Below are positions 46,163 to 55,503 of a stretch of DNA of 64,000 bases, in pieces. Origin of the DNA: Variovorax paradoxus (GTDB taxonomy: Bacteria > Pseudomonadota > Gammaproteobacteria > Burkholderiales > Burkholderiaceae_C); the NCBI RefSeq assembly GCF_018614915.1, contig NZ_JAGGNU010000033.1:1-64000 (forward strand), in the 5' to 3' direction. The number at the start of each line of letters is the position of its first letter. The first letter of the stretch is position 1. The notes under the pieces were generated by a model that saw nothing but the letters and a program-made list of their open reading frames with translations, had not been told where the DNA came from and did not search any database. The position numbers and the translations under genes are program-made.

Positions 46163-46196
46163 GCGCCCCGGCGCGGTGCAGGCGCCGGGGCGTTTT
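46163..46196 (+). terminator. Rho-independent terminator of maeB
   Basis: An 11-base G+C stem (CGCCCCGGCGC at 46164-46174, GCGCCGGGGCG at 46182-46192) with a 7-base loop is followed by TTTT. It lies 18 bases after the maeB stop. Confidence 0.85.
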
Positions 46197-46324
46197 CACA
46201 TCCGCTCCCTGGGGCGACGCCCTCGTCCATGCACCCGCTTGGCTCATCGGGAGGGTTCGCACCAAGTGCGTGCCGGCACCGTTTTTGCTTGAATCCCGTG
46301 CATTCACCCTTCACGGAATCCCGC

Positions 46325-47347
46325 ATGAACAAGCGCCACCTGCTCCAGACTTTTCTTGCCGCCTCGGCACTCAGCTTCGGTATCGCGCACGCCCAGACCA
46401 CTCCGATCAAGTTCCAGCTCGACTGGCGTTTCGAAGGCCCCGGCGCCTTCTTTACCCATCCCGCCGCCAAAGGTTATTTCAAGGCCGCCGGCCTCGACGT
46501 CACGGTCGACGCCGGCAACGGGTCCGGCGGCGCGGTCACGCGCGTCGCATCGGGCGCCTACGACATGGGCTTCGCCGACCTCGCAGCGCTGATGGAATTC
46601 CATGCCAACAATCCCGACAGCCCGAACAAGCCGATCGCCGTGATGATGGTCTACAACAACACGCCCGCCTCGGTCATGGCGCTCAAGAAGAGCGGCATCA
46701 CCAAGCCGGCGGACCTCACGGGCAAGAAGCTCGGCGCGCCGGTGTTCGATGCGGGCCGCCGCTCGTTCCCGATCTTCGCGAAGGCCAACAACGTGGGCGC
46801 TGTCAACTGGACCGCGATGGATCCGACCTTGCGCGAAACCATGCTGATACGCGGCGACATCGACGCCATCACCGGCTTCACCTTCACCTCGCTGCTCAAC
46901 CTCGAGGCGCGCGGCGCCAAGGCCTCGGACGTCGTGATCCTGCCCTACCCCGACTTCGGCGTGAAGCTCTACGGCAACGCGATCATCGCCTCGCCCAAGC
47001 TCGTCAAGGAGAACCCGGCGGCCGTCAAGGCCTTCCTCTCGGCTTTCGCCAAGGGCGCGAAGGAGGTGATTGCCAATCCCGCAGTCGCCATCGAATCCAT
47101 CAAGGCCCGCGACGGCATCGTCAACAGCCAGCTCGAGACGCGTCGCCTCAAGCTCGCGATCGACACCGTGATCAACACACCCGACGCGCACGCCGAGGGC
47201 TTCGGCCAGGTCAACGCCGGGCGGCTGTCGCTCATGGCCTCGCAGGTGTCGGATGCGTTCGCGACCAAGACCCGTGTGAATCCCGATGCGATCTGGAACG
47301 GTTCGATGCTGCCCCCTACGGCCGAACTCAACATTCTCCGCAAGTGA
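46325..47347 (+). CDS. ABC solute-binding protein, THI5/NMT1-like
   Basis: The 340-residue periplasmic protein has a signal peptide (LLQTFLAASALSFGIAHAQ, cleavage near 23) and an NMT1/SsuA-type fold: IKFQLDWRFEGPGAFF, AAKGYFKAAGLDV, DAGNGSGGAVTRVASGAYDM, MLIRGDIDAITGF. Family members bind pyrimidines (thiamine precursors), sulfonates, riboflavin or aromatic N-heterocycles. It starts an operon with an ATPase, permease and deaminase-family gene; the stop overlaps the ATPase start (TGATG). A deaminase partner favours a nitrogen heterocycle as ligand. A homologue of the same length lies at 58185-59204. Confidence 0.88.
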   Translation: MNKRHLLQTFLAASALSFGIAHAQTTPIKFQLDWRFEGPGAFFTHPAAKGYFKAAGLDVTVDAGNGSGGAVTRVASGAYDMGFADLAALMEFHANNPDSPNKPIAVMMVYNNTPASVMALKKSGITKPADLTGKKLGAPVFDAGRRSFPIFAKANNVGAVNWTAMDPTLRETMLIRGDIDAITGFTFTSLLNLEARGAKASDVVILPYPDFGVKLYGNAIIASPKLVKENPAAVKAFLSAFAKGAKEVIANPAVAIESIKARDGIVNSQLETRRLKLAIDTVINTPDAHAEGFGQVNAGRLSLMASQVSDAFATKTRVNPDAIWNGSMLPPTAELNILRK

Positions 47348-48192
47348 TGGCGGAAACGGAGAGCGCCCCCTTCGTCGATTTCCAGGACGTCTGGCTCGCC
47401 TACAACGAGGAACTGCTAGCGCAGAACCACTTCGCGGTCGAAGGCATCGACCTGAAGGTGCAACGCGGCGAATTCATCGCCATCGTCGGGCCTTCGGGCT
47501 GCGGCAAGTCGACCTTCATGAAGCTCACCACGGGCCTGAAGATGCCCTCGATGGGCAGGATTCGCATCGACGGCCAGCCCGTGGCCGGGCCGCTCAAGAT
47601 CTCCGGCATGGCCTTCCAGGCGCCCTCGCTCCTGCCCTGGCGCAGCACGGTCGACAACGTGCTGCTGCCGCTGGAGATCGTCGAGCCCTACCGCTCCACC
47701 TTCAAGGCCAGGCGCAAGGAGTACGTCGAGCGCGCGCGCAAGCTGCTCCAAAAGGTGGGCCTCGGCGGCTATGAGGACAAGTTCCCGTGGCAGCTCTCGG
47801 GCGGCATGCAGCAGCGCGCGAGCATCTGCCGCGCGCTCATCCACGAGCCCAAGATGCTGCTGCTCGACGAGCCCTTCGGCGCGCTCGACGCCTTCACGCG
47901 CGAGGAGCTCTGGTGCATCCTGCGCGACCTCTGGACCGAGCAGCAATTCAACGTGATCCTGGTGACGCACGACCTGCGCGAATCGGTGTTCCTGGCCGAC
48001 ACGGTCTACGTGATGAGCAAGAGCCCGGGGCGCTTCGTCGTCAAGCGTGAGATCGAATTGCCGCGCCCGCGCGAGCTGGAGCTCACCTACACCAAGGAGT
48101 TCACCGACATCGTGCTGGAGCTGCGCGGCCACATCGGCGCCATCCGCAGCAACGCCATCGCGGCCGCCGCCGCCGCAGAGAGTGCCGCATGA
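47347..48192 (+). CDS. ABC transporter ATPase, SsuB/ThiZ-like
   Basis: The 281-residue ATPase has Walker A GPSGCGKST, Q-loop AFQAPSLLPW, signature LSGGMQQRA, Walker B LLLLDEPFGALD and switch His in VTHDLRES. It is typical of the nitrate/sulfonate/pyrimidine import class. It overlaps the solute-binding gene (TGATG) and the permease gene (ATGA), forming one transport unit. The Ala-rich C-terminus (AIAAAAAAESAA) appears unstructured. Confidence 0.92.
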   Translation: MAETESAPFVDFQDVWLAYNEELLAQNHFAVEGIDLKVQRGEFIAIVGPSGCGKSTFMKLTTGLKMPSMGRIRIDGQPVAGPLKISGMAFQAPSLLPWRSTVDNVLLPLEIVEPYRSTFKARRKEYVERARKLLQKVGLGGYEDKFPWQLSGGMQQRASICRALIHEPKMLLLDEPFGALDAFTREELWCILRDLWTEQQFNVILVTHDLRESVFLADTVYVMSKSPGRFVVKREIELPRPRELELTYTKEFTDIVLELRGHIGAIRSNAIAAAAAAESAA

Positions 48193-48959
48193 AGAACAGC
48201 AAGCTGATGGAACGCTGGTCGCCCTGGCTGCTGCTGGTCGCGGTGATCGTGCTGTGGCAGATCATCTGCGCCGGCTTCGGCGTCTCGGAGTTCATCTTTC
48301 CGAGCCCGTGGCGCATCTGGACCCAGTTCTGGGAGTTCAAGGCAATCATCGCCGGCCATGCCTGGCGCACCTTCTGGGTCACGATGGCGGGCTTCGGCCT
48401 GGCGATCGTGGTCGGCGTGCTGATGGGCTTCGTGATCGGCAGCTCGCGCCTGGCCTACGCCGCGGTGTATCCGCTGATGACCGCCTTCAACGCGCTGCCC
48501 AAGGCGGCCTTCGTGCCGATCCTCGTCGTGTGGTTCGGCATCGGCATCGGGCCGGCGATCCTCACGGCCTTCCTGATCAGCTTCTTCCCGATCATGGTCA
48601 ACATCGCGACCGGCCTCGCCACGCTCGAACCCGAGCTCGAGGACGTGCTGCGCGTGCTGGGCGCCAAGCGCTGGGACGTGCTGGTCAAGATCGGCCTGCC
48701 GCGCTCCATGCCCTACTTCTACGGCTCGCTCAAGGTCGCGATCACGCTGGCCTTCGTCGGCACCACGGTGAGCGAGATGACGGCCGCCAACGAAGGCATC
48801 GGCTACCTGCTGATCTCGGCCGGCTCGGCCATGCAGATGGGCCTGGCCTTCGCCGGCCTGATGGTGGTGGGCGCGATGGCGATGGGCATGTACGAGCTCT
48901 TCAGTGCGATCGAAAAGCACACGACAGCCTGGGCGCACCGCGGTTCTCAAAATGAATGA
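48189..48959 (+). CDS. ABC transporter permease, SsuC/ThiX-like
   Basis: The 256-residue inner-membrane protein has six helices and the BPD permease EAA-type loop (VLRVLGAKRWDVLVKIGLPR). MTAFNALPKAAFVPILVVWF is characteristic of the SsuC class. It overlaps the ATPase gene by ATGA and the deaminase gene by 8 bases. Confidence 0.92.
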   Translation: MKNSKLMERWSPWLLLVAVIVLWQIICAGFGVSEFIFPSPWRIWTQFWEFKAIIAGHAWRTFWVTMAGFGLAIVVGVLMGFVIGSSRLAYAAVYPLMTAFNALPKAAFVPILVVWFGIGIGPAILTAFLISFFPIMVNIATGLATLEPELEDVLRVLGAKRWDVLVKIGLPRSMPYFYGSLKVAITLAFVGTTVSEMTAANEGIGYLLISAGSAMQMGLAFAGLMVVGAMAMGMYELFSAIEKHTTAWAHRGSQNE

Positions 48960-49434
48960 CGCGCAGATCGTCCGCGCCCTGCGACGCGCCGACCAGGTCG
49001 CGCGGCGCGCGATGGCGATGGGCCGCCATCCCTTCGGCGCCGTGCTCGTCGCGCCCGACGGCGACACGGTGCTGGCCGAGCAGGGCAACATCGACACCGT
49101 GCAGCATGCCGAGGCCACGCTCGCGCGCGCGGCCTCGCTCGAGTACCCGGCCGACTACCTCGCGCAGTGCACGCTGGTCACCACCTTCGAGCCGTGCGCG
49201 ATGTGCGCCGGCACCGTCTACTGGGCCAACATCGGCCGCGTGGTCTACGGCGCGGAAGAAAGCGCACTGCTCGCGCTCACCGGCAACCATCCCGAGAACC
49301 CGACGCTCGCGCTGCCCTGCCGCGAAGTGTTCGCGCGCGGGCAGAAGACCATCGAGGTGATCGGGCCGGTGCCCGAGCTCGCCGATGAGATGGTCGCCAC
49401 CCACCGCGGCTTCTGGGAGTCGCGCGGGCGCTGA
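48952..49434 (+). CDS. Nucleoside/base deaminase, CMP/dCMP-type zinc family
   Basis: The 160-residue zinc deaminase has catalytic HAE in DTVQHAEATLARA and zinc cysteines in FEPCAMCAGTVYWA. The size and the VVYGAEESALLALTG stretch fit the guanine deaminase/tRNA adenosine deaminase superfamily used in base and nucleoside breakdown. The overlap with the ABC permease gene implies that the imported solute or a product is deaminated. A second deaminase is linked to a second solute-binding protein at 59201-59710. The exact substrate is unknown. Confidence 0.88.
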   Translation: MNDAQIVRALRRADQVARRAMAMGRHPFGAVLVAPDGDTVLAEQGNIDTVQHAEATLARAASLEYPADYLAQCTLVTTFEPCAMCAGTVYWANIGRVVYGAEESALLALTGNHPENPTLALPCREVFARGQKTIEVIGPVPELADEMVATHRGFWESRGR

Positions 49435-49501
49435 GGGCGCCGCCCTTGTTTCCGGCTGCGCGTTCTCCTATGCTCGCCACCCCACCACAAGGAGATGAAC
49501 A

Positions 49502-49816
49502 ATGATCAAGGTCAGCGTGATGTATCCCAACACGCCCGGCGCGCGGTTCGACCACGACTACTACCGCGACAAGCACATGCCGCTGCTCAAGAGCCGCATG
49601 GGCGACGCGTGCAGGTCCTACAGCATCGACAAGGGGATCGCCGGCGGAGCCCCCGGCGAACCGGCCCCGTACGTCGGCATGTGCCACGTCTTCTGCGACT
49701 CGGTCGAAGCCTTCCAGGGCGCCTTCGGCCCGCATGCGAAGGAAATCCTGGGCGACATCCCGAACTACACCGACCTGAAGCCGGTGATGCAGATCAGCGA
49801 AGTGGTGGTGGGCTGA
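49502..49816 (+). CDS. EthD-family small protein
   Basis: The 104-residue dimeric alpha-beta barrel protein has the EthD pattern: IKVSVMYPNTPGARFDHDYY, RDKHMPLLKSRMGD, then IPNYTDLKPVMQISEVVVG. EthD proteins aid ring or ether degradation by unknown means. The ATG at 49502 follows AAGGAGATGAACA. It lies 67 bases after the deaminase gene and may be in the same transcript. The biochemical role is unassigned. Confidence 0.85.
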   Translation: MIKVSVMYPNTPGARFDHDYYRDKHMPLLKSRMGDACRSYSIDKGIAGGAPGEPAPYVGMCHVFCDSVEAFQGAFGPHAKEILGDIPNYTDLKPVMQISEVVVG

Positions 49817-49835
49817 GCCCTGTTGAGCCGCCGGC

Positions 49836-50480
49836 CTACCAGGCGGCCGGCAGCTTGCGCAGGATCACCAGCCGGCCGCCGCGCTGCGCGACGTAGCCGC
49901 CGGCGCTGAGCTCCTTCATCACCCGGTTCACCATCTCGCGCGAAGAGCCGATGCGGTCGGCGATGTCCTGCTGCGTCAACTTGTGGCGCAGCACGCGCTC
50001 CTCGCCGGCCGGCTCCGAGAGCTCGGTCAGCACGCGCACCAGGCGACCGTAGACGTCCTGCAGCGCAATGCTGCGAACCTGCTCGGTCAGGCGCCGCACC
50101 ATGCGGATCAGCTTGCGGGTCAGGTGCACCGCGAAGTCGGGGTGCTCCGCCAGGAACTGGCGCAGTTCCGAGCCCTGGACCACGCGGCAGCTGCAGGGCT
50201 CCAGCGCCTTGATCGAAGCCGAGCGCCGCTCGCCGTCAATCGAGAGCTCGCCGAAATACTCGCCGGGGCCGTACTCGGCGAGCACCACCTCGCGGCCATC
50301 GTCCGAACTGGCGTAGACCTTCACCCGCCCGCTCAGCAGGATGTAGAGCGAATCGGTGGTATCGCCCTCGTTGATCAGGATCGCCTGGGCCGCGAACGAG
50401 CGCGTCAGCCCGTGCGGCGCGATGGCGTCGAGCAGGGCTTGCGGCAGGCGGTCGCTGGCTTCGTCGGCGGCGGATTTCAT
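49836..50480 (-). CDS. Crp/Fnr-family transcription regulator
   Basis: The 214-residue regulator has an N-terminal cyclic-nucleotide-binding fold (INEGDTTDSLYILLSGRVKV; FGELSIDGERRSASIKAL with the phosphate-binding Arg) and a C-terminal winged helix (LTQQDIADRIGSSREMVNRV). The N-terminal Cys set of FNR is absent, so it is Crp-like rather than oxygen-sensing. The ATG at 50480 is preferred over the GTG at 50486. A GTGAC-N4-GTCAC palindrome upstream (50533-50548) suggests autoregulation, and the divergent phospholipase-D-family gene may be a target. Two cyclase genes in this window could supply its ligand. Confidence 0.88.
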   Translation of the reverse strand: MKSAADEASDRLPQALLDAIAPHGLTRSFAAQAILINEGDTTDSLYILLSGRVKVYASSDDGREVVLAEYGPGEYFGELSIDGERRSASIKALEPCSCRVVQGSELRQFLAEHPDFAVHLTRKLIRMVRRLTEQVRSIALQDVYGRLVRVLTELSEPAGEERVLRHKLTQQDIADRIGSSREMVNRVMKELSAGGYVAQRGGRLVILRKLPAAW

Positions 50481-50532
50481 GGTCACTCGGTGCCCGCAGA
50501 GGTACCCGGCAATTATCGAACGCGCCGCCGGC

Positions 50533-50548
50533 TGTGACCAATGTCACT
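50533..50548. promoter_or_regulatory. Candidate Crp/Fnr-type site
   Basis: TGTGACCAATGTCACT contains the perfect inverted repeat GTGAC-N4-GTCAC and fits TGTGA-N6-TCACA with one mismatch. It lies 53 bases before the Crp-family ATG and 108 bases before the divergent phospholipase-D-family gene. Confidence 0.6.
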
Positions 50549-50655
50549 TTCGCGCGGCGAACTGCGCACTCGTGACGAAGGGGGCTTCTGCCTAAATTAG
50601 CGCCATGACCAGCGCAAGCAGAACGCGCTGGCCGCCCCGCCCTACGGAGCTCGCC

Positions 50656-52245
50656 ATGACCGCCTTCTCCTTCACGCGCTGCACCCTGCTGATCGCCCAC
50701 TGGGTCGGCCTCGTGCTGGCCGCGCTGCTGGTGGGCTGCGCCGGCCTGCCGGCCGGCGTACAGCGGCCGCAGTCGCAGGCCCGCACCGACGTGGCGGACA
50801 CCCGCCTCGCCACAATCGCCGCGGCCTCGATGCCGGCCGACAGCCGCCAGCTGTCGGGCATGCGCCTGCTGCCGGCGGGCGACCAGGCTTTCGAGGCGCG
50901 CATCGCCCTGGTCCGCGCCGCCGAGAAGAGCATCGATGCGCAGTACTACGAGATCGCCGACGACGTGTCGGGTCGGCAGTTCCTGCGTGCGCTGGCCGAC
51001 GCCGCCGCCCGCGGCGTGCGCGTTCGCCTGCTGGTGGACGACCTGCACGCCGCCGGCGAAGACGCGCTGCTGGCCGGCCTCGCGGCCCGGCCCAACGTCG
51101 AGCTGCGCATGTTCAACCCCCTCGCGGTGCGCGATGGCAGCGTCGCCTCGCGCGTGCTGCTCTCGCTGCACGAGTTCTCGCGCATCAACCGGCGCATGCA
51201 CAACAAGCTGCTGGTCGCCGACAACGTGTTCGCGATCAGCGGCGGCCGCAACATCGCCGACGAGTACTTCGGCCGCAGCGAACCCGCCAACTTCATCGAC
51301 ATGGACATGTTCTCGGCCGGCCCGGTGGTGCAGGAGCTGTCGGCGGTGTTCGACAGCTACTGGAACAGCGAGCACGCCTATCCGATCCAGAGCCTCGCCG
51401 CGCCGGAACTGACGGGCGAAGCGGCCCGGCGCCAGTTCGACCAATCCGTGCGGCAATCCGGCGAGCTCGAGCTGCCGGTGGCGGCGCGCGATCCGCTCGG
51501 GCAAAGCAGCGTCGGCAGCCAGCTCGCCCGCGGCCGCGTCGAACTGCACCCGGCCGCCGCCCGCGTGATCGCCGATGCGCCCGAGAAGGCCGGCCCCGGC
51601 CATGCGCAGCTCGCCGACGGCGCCGTCATGAACGGCAAGCTCGAGCTGCTGCAGTCGGCGCGCTCCGAGGTGCTCGTCGCATCGCCCTACTTCGTTCCGG
51701 GCCGTCGCACGCTGGAGGTCCTGAAGCAGGCCACCGGCAACCGGGTGCAGGTGTCGGTCATGACCAACTCGCTGGCCACGACGGACGAGCCGCTGGTGCA
51801 CTACGGCTACGCGCGCTATCGCAGCGCCTTGCTGCAGATGGGCGTTTCGCTCTACGAGCTGATGCCCGGCGACGACGTACCGCACGCCGTGGTCGGCGAA
51901 AAGCGCGGCTCGCTGGGCCGCCTGCATGCCAAGGTCGCCGTGGTGGACCAGCGCTGGCTCTACATCGGCTCGCTGAACATGGACCGCCGCTCGGCCCACT
52001 CCAACACCGAGATGGGGCTGATCGTCGAAAGCCCGGAGCTGGCCGGCCAGGTGGCGACCCTGCTGCGCGGCGAGCGGCTGCCCCGGAGCTACCAGGTCCG
52101 CAGCACGGCCGGCCGGCAAGGTCTCCAGTGGGTCGCGCAAAAGGGCGAGGCGCAGGTCGTGCTCGACGCCGAGCCGAACACGAGCTGGGGACGGCAGCTG
52201 CGCCTGTCGATGCTGTCCATGGTCATCAACGAGGAGCTTCTCTGA
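50656..52245 (+). CDS. Phospholipase D-family lipoprotein (ClsC-like), second copy
   Basis: The 529-residue lipoprotein (signal ending AALLVGC) has two HKD motifs: HNKLLVAD with GGRNIADEYFG, and HAKVAVVD with GSLNMDRRS. It shares layout and many segments with the protein at 15702-17267 (RSIDAQYY/KSIDAQYY, RVRLLVDD, INRRMHNK/VNRRMHNK), so the two are paralogues. The expected role is cardiolipin or other phospholipid head-group transfer at the membrane. The ATG at 50656 follows CGGAGCTCGCC. A Crp-type site lies between it and the divergent Crp-family gene. Confidence 0.88.
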   Translation: MTAFSFTRCTLLIAHWVGLVLAALLVGCAGLPAGVQRPQSQARTDVADTRLATIAAASMPADSRQLSGMRLLPAGDQAFEARIALVRAAEKSIDAQYYEIADDVSGRQFLRALADAAARGVRVRLLVDDLHAAGEDALLAGLAARPNVELRMFNPLAVRDGSVASRVLLSLHEFSRINRRMHNKLLVADNVFAISGGRNIADEYFGRSEPANFIDMDMFSAGPVVQELSAVFDSYWNSEHAYPIQSLAAPELTGEAARRQFDQSVRQSGELELPVAARDPLGQSSVGSQLARGRVELHPAAARVIADAPEKAGPGHAQLADGAVMNGKLELLQSARSEVLVASPYFVPGRRTLEVLKQATGNRVQVSVMTNSLATTDEPLVHYGYARYRSALLQMGVSLYELMPGDDVPHAVVGEKRGSLGRLHAKVAVVDQRWLYIGSLNMDRRSAHSNTEMGLIVESPELAGQVATLLRGERLPRSYQVRSTAGRQGLQWVAQKGEAQVVLDAEPNTSWGRQLRLSMLSMVINEELL

Positions 52246-52272
52246 CGAGGGCTGCAGTACCATGGTTGCGCC

Positions 52273-55200
52273 ATGGCCTGCCCTGCCTGTGGATTCGAAG
52301 CCGCCGCCGAGTTCGCCTTCTGTCCGAAGTGCGGGCTGCGGCTCGCGGCGCCGGCAGCCGAAGAAGAATCGGACCGCCGCCCGGTCACCGTGATGTTCGC
52401 CGACCTGTCGGGCTTCACCGCGCTCAGCGAGACGCTCGACCCCGAAGTCCTGCGTTCGCTGCAGGTCGAGCTCTTCGGGGAGATGTCCGCTGCCATCCAG
52501 CGCCTGGACGGCTTCGTCGAGAAGTTCGTCGGCGACGCCGTGATGGCGGTGTTCGGCGCGCCGGTGGCGCATGACGAAGACCCCGAGCGCGCGCTCGGCG
52601 CGGCCCTCCTGCTGCACGAGAAGGTCGGCGCCTTGAGCGAACGCTGGATCGGCCGCGTGGGCCGGCCGCTCGCGCTACACATCGGCATCCACACCGGCCC
52701 GGTGGTCGCGGGCCAGCTCGGATCGCAGCGCGAGGCCTCCTATGCGGTGACGGGCGATACCGTGAATGCGGCCGCGCGCCTGCAAGGCGCCGCGGGGCCG
52801 GGCCAGACGCTGGTCAGCCGCTCGACCTACCTGCTCACCCAGCATGCCTTCGGCTTCGAGCCGCTGGGCGCCTTGTCGCTCAAGGGGATCGCCGAACCGA
52901 TGGCGGCCTATCGCCTGGACGCCGCGCTCGGCACGCCGCACTCGGCGCGCGGCCTGCAGGCCGTGGGACTCGCCACGCCCCTGGTCGGCAGGGAGCCCGA
53001 CCTGGGCGTGCTGCTGCGGGCCTTCGACGACATGTGCGCCGGGCGGACCCAGCTGGTGCGCATCGTCGCCGAAGCGGGCACCGGCAAGACCCGGCTGCTC
53101 TCGGAGTTCCTCGAGCAGCTTCGCACACAGGGCCGGCTGGGCGCCGTCGCCGTGCGCAGCGCCGCCTGCTCCTCGCTGGGCGAGCGCACCTACGGCGTGC
53201 CGGCGGCGCTGCTGCGCGATGCCTACGGCCTCTCGGCGCAGGAGCCGGCGAGCGCGGCGCAGCAGAAGATCGCCACGGCGCTCGCGGCCATGGGCGCGGA
53301 CGAATCGGAAACGCAGCAGGTCTCGGCCTATCTCGGCTACGTGCTGGGCCTCGAACCCGACGCTGCGCACACCCGCTACCTCGACCCGGAGCAGCTCAAG
53401 CGGCAGATCTTCTCGGCCGTGCACGCGGTCGTCGAGCGCCGGCTCCAGCTCAGCCCGCTGATGCTCGTGGTGGAGGATCTGCACTGGACCGATGCGGCAT
53501 CCCTCGAGGTCCTGCGTTTCCTGCTCGACCGGTTGTGCGACAGGCCCTTCATGCTGCTGGTGACGCACCGCCCGGCACCCGAGCTGGAAGCCTGGGCCAG
53601 CGGGCCGACGGCGCAGACTGCCGTGCGGCTGGAGCCGCTGTCGCCGCAGAGCAGCGCGGCGCTGCTCGACACCTTGTTCGGCGCCTCCGGCCGCACCCTG
53701 CCGGACGCGCTGCGCATGCGCATCGTCGAGCATGCCGGCGGCAACCCGCTGTTCCTCGAGGAGATGGTGCGCAGCCTCATCGCCGACGGCGTCCTGGTGC
53801 GGCAGCACGATGCGTGGATCTGCCGGCCCCATGCGACGGCGGTCCAGGTGCCGCTGACGATTCACGGCCTGCTGCTGGGCCGGATCGACCGGCTCCCCGC
53901 CGCCGCCCGCCGGGCGATGCGCGAGGCCGCCGTGATAGGCCCCCACTTCGCCGAGGCACTGCTGCGCGACATCGCGAGCGCGCCGCAGCCGCAGGCACTG
54001 GCCGAGGCGCTGGATGTCCTGGTCGGCGCCGGCCTGCTCGCCGCGCTGCCGCCGCCCGCAGCCGCCGACGACGGTCCGCAGGGGCGGCAGTTCCGCTTTC
54101 GCCACGGCCTGTTCCAGGAAGTGGCCTACCAGACCCTGCTGGTGCGCCGGCGCACCGAGCTGCACACGCGCATCGGCTGCGGGCTGGAGCGGCTGTGCGG
54201 CGGCGCGCCGCGGCACCTGGAGGAACTGGAGGCCCTCGCCCACCACTTTCGCCTGAGCACGGACAAGCCGCGCGGCGTGCACTACCTGGTCGCCGCCGGC
54301 GACTGGGCCCGCACCGCGTACGCCAACGCCGACGCGATCCGGCACTACGAGCTCGCGCTGGAGACCCTGGACGCCTGCGGCGGTAGCGACGCCGAACGGC
54401 TCTCCATCCGCGAACGGCTGGCCGATGTGCTCGCCCCTGCAGGCCGGATCGCCGCGGCGACCCAGCATCTCGATGCGGTGAGGCAGGGCCACGCGCAAAG
54501 CGGCGATCGGCTCGCCGAAGCGCGCGTGCTGCGCAAGATCGCCGCGCTGCGCTGGGAAACGGGGCAGCGCGCCGAAGCGCGGCAGTGCCTGGCATCGGGG
54601 CTCGCGCTCATCGACCGCGCGGCGCCTCACATCGAGCTGGCCTGGCTCTACCAGAAGATGGGCGAGCTGGCGTTCCGCAGCGGCGACAGCCAGGGTGCGC
54701 TGCAATGGACGCAGCGCGCACTGGCGCACGTCGAAGCGCTCGCGCCCTTGGAGGCGGAGGCCGGCGGCGAGGAGCGCCGCAATGCGCGCGCCGCGGTCGC
54801 GCTGGCGCTCAACATCCAGGGCGTCGCCCTCGCGCGGCTGGACCGGCTGGACGAGGCGGTCGCGCAGCTCGAGCAGAGCGTGGCGGTGGCGCGCGAAGCG
54901 GACCTGCCGCAAGCGGAATGCCGCGCGCTATCGAACCTGGGCGTGCTCTACAGCTCGCGCGACCCGCAGCAGGCCATCGAGGCCTGCGAGCGCGGGCTGC
55001 AGACCGCCAGGCGCATCGGCGACCTCGGCCTGCAGTCGCGCCTGTCGGCGAACCTGGCGGTGGCCTACTGCACGCTGACCAATCGCTGCGACGAGCGGGG
55101 GATGTCCGCGGCCCACACCGCCATCGATATCGACCGCAGCACCGGCCAGCTGGACCACCTGGCCGTGTCGCTGGTCGTGCTGGCCCAGATCTATCAATGC

Positions 55201-55428
55201 CACGGCGAGCCGGTGCGCGCGCTGGGCCACTACCAGGAGGCGCTGGCGCTGGCCGAGAAAAGCGCCGAGCCGCAGCTGCTGTTCCCCTGCTACGACGGCC
55301 TCGCCACCCTGTACCTCGACGTCGACGACAGCGCACAGGCCGAGCGCTACATGGGGCTGGCCCGGGACACCTGCGAGCGCGCGGGGCTCGACCCCGACGC
55401 GCTGATCGTGCTGCCCTTCCTGGCCTGA
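52273..55428 (+). CDS. Zinc-ribbon adenylate cyclase-AAA ATPase-TPR regulator
   Basis: The 1051-residue protein has a zinc ribbon (CPAC, then CPKC, residues 3-24) and a class III cyclase domain (about 38-215) with VTVMFADLSGF and VGDAVMAVFGAP holding both metal Asp residues and GDTVNAAARLQ. An AAA-type ATPase follows (Walker A AEAGTGKT, Walker B LMLVVEDLHWTD), then about 400 residues of TPR-like helices. It is the same broad class as 1041-3800 but from a different subfamily (zinc ribbon, AAA_16-type ATPase). It probably makes cAMP in response to a cytosolic signal sensed by the TPR part. It begins 28 bases after the phospholipase-D-family gene. Confidence 0.85.
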   Translation: MACPACGFEAAAEFAFCPKCGLRLAAPAAEEESDRRPVTVMFADLSGFTALSETLDPEVLRSLQVELFGEMSAAIQRLDGFVEKFVGDAVMAVFGAPVAHDEDPERALGAALLLHEKVGALSERWIGRVGRPLALHIGIHTGPVVAGQLGSQREASYAVTGDTVNAAARLQGAAGPGQTLVSRSTYLLTQHAFGFEPLGALSLKGIAEPMAAYRLDAALGTPHSARGLQAVGLATPLVGREPDLGVLLRAFDDMCAGRTQLVRIVAEAGTGKTRLLSEFLEQLRTQGRLGAVAVRSAACSSLGERTYGVPAALLRDAYGLSAQEPASAAQQKIATALAAMGADESETQQVSAYLGYVLGLEPDAAHTRYLDPEQLKRQIFSAVHAVVERRLQLSPLMLVVEDLHWTDAASLEVLRFLLDRLCDRPFMLLVTHRPAPELEAWASGPTAQTAVRLEPLSPQSSAALLDTLFGASGRTLPDALRMRIVEHAGGNPLFLEEMVRSLIADGVLVRQHDAWICRPHATAVQVPLTIHGLLLGRIDRLPAAARRAMREAAVIGPHFAEALLRDIASAPQPQALAEALDVLVGAGLLAALPPPAAADDGPQGRQFRFRHGLFQEVAYQTLLVRRRTELHTRIGCGLERLCGGAPRHLEELEALAHHFRLSTDKPRGVHYLVAAGDWARTAYANADAIRHYELALETLDACGGSDAERLSIRERLADVLAPAGRIAAATQHLDAVRQGHAQSGDRLAEARVLRKIAALRWETGQRAEARQCLASGLALIDRAAPHIELAWLYQKMGELAFRSGDSQGALQWTQRALAHVEALAPLEAEAGGEERRNARAAVALALNIQGVALARLDRLDEAVAQLEQSVAVAREADLPQAECRALSNLGVLYSSRDPQQAIEACERGLQTARRIGDLGLQSRLSANLAVAYCTLTNRCDERGMSAAHTAIDIDRSTGQLDHLAVSLVVLAQIYQCHGEPVRALGHYQEALALAEKSAEPQLLFPCYDGLATLYLDVDDSAQAERYMGLARDTCERAGLDPDALIVLPFLA

Positions 55429-55503
55429 AGATCAGGGCCGCGCGCGAGCACGTGGAATCCGCACGGGCCTCGCGCCCTGGTGCTGCTCCGCTGTCAACAA
55501 ACC

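Noticed and set aside
49435..49460. GGGC-GCC-GCCC hairpin after the deaminase gene as a terminator
   Set aside because: The short stem, three-base loop and interrupted T run make it too weak; the EthD gene may be co-transcribed.
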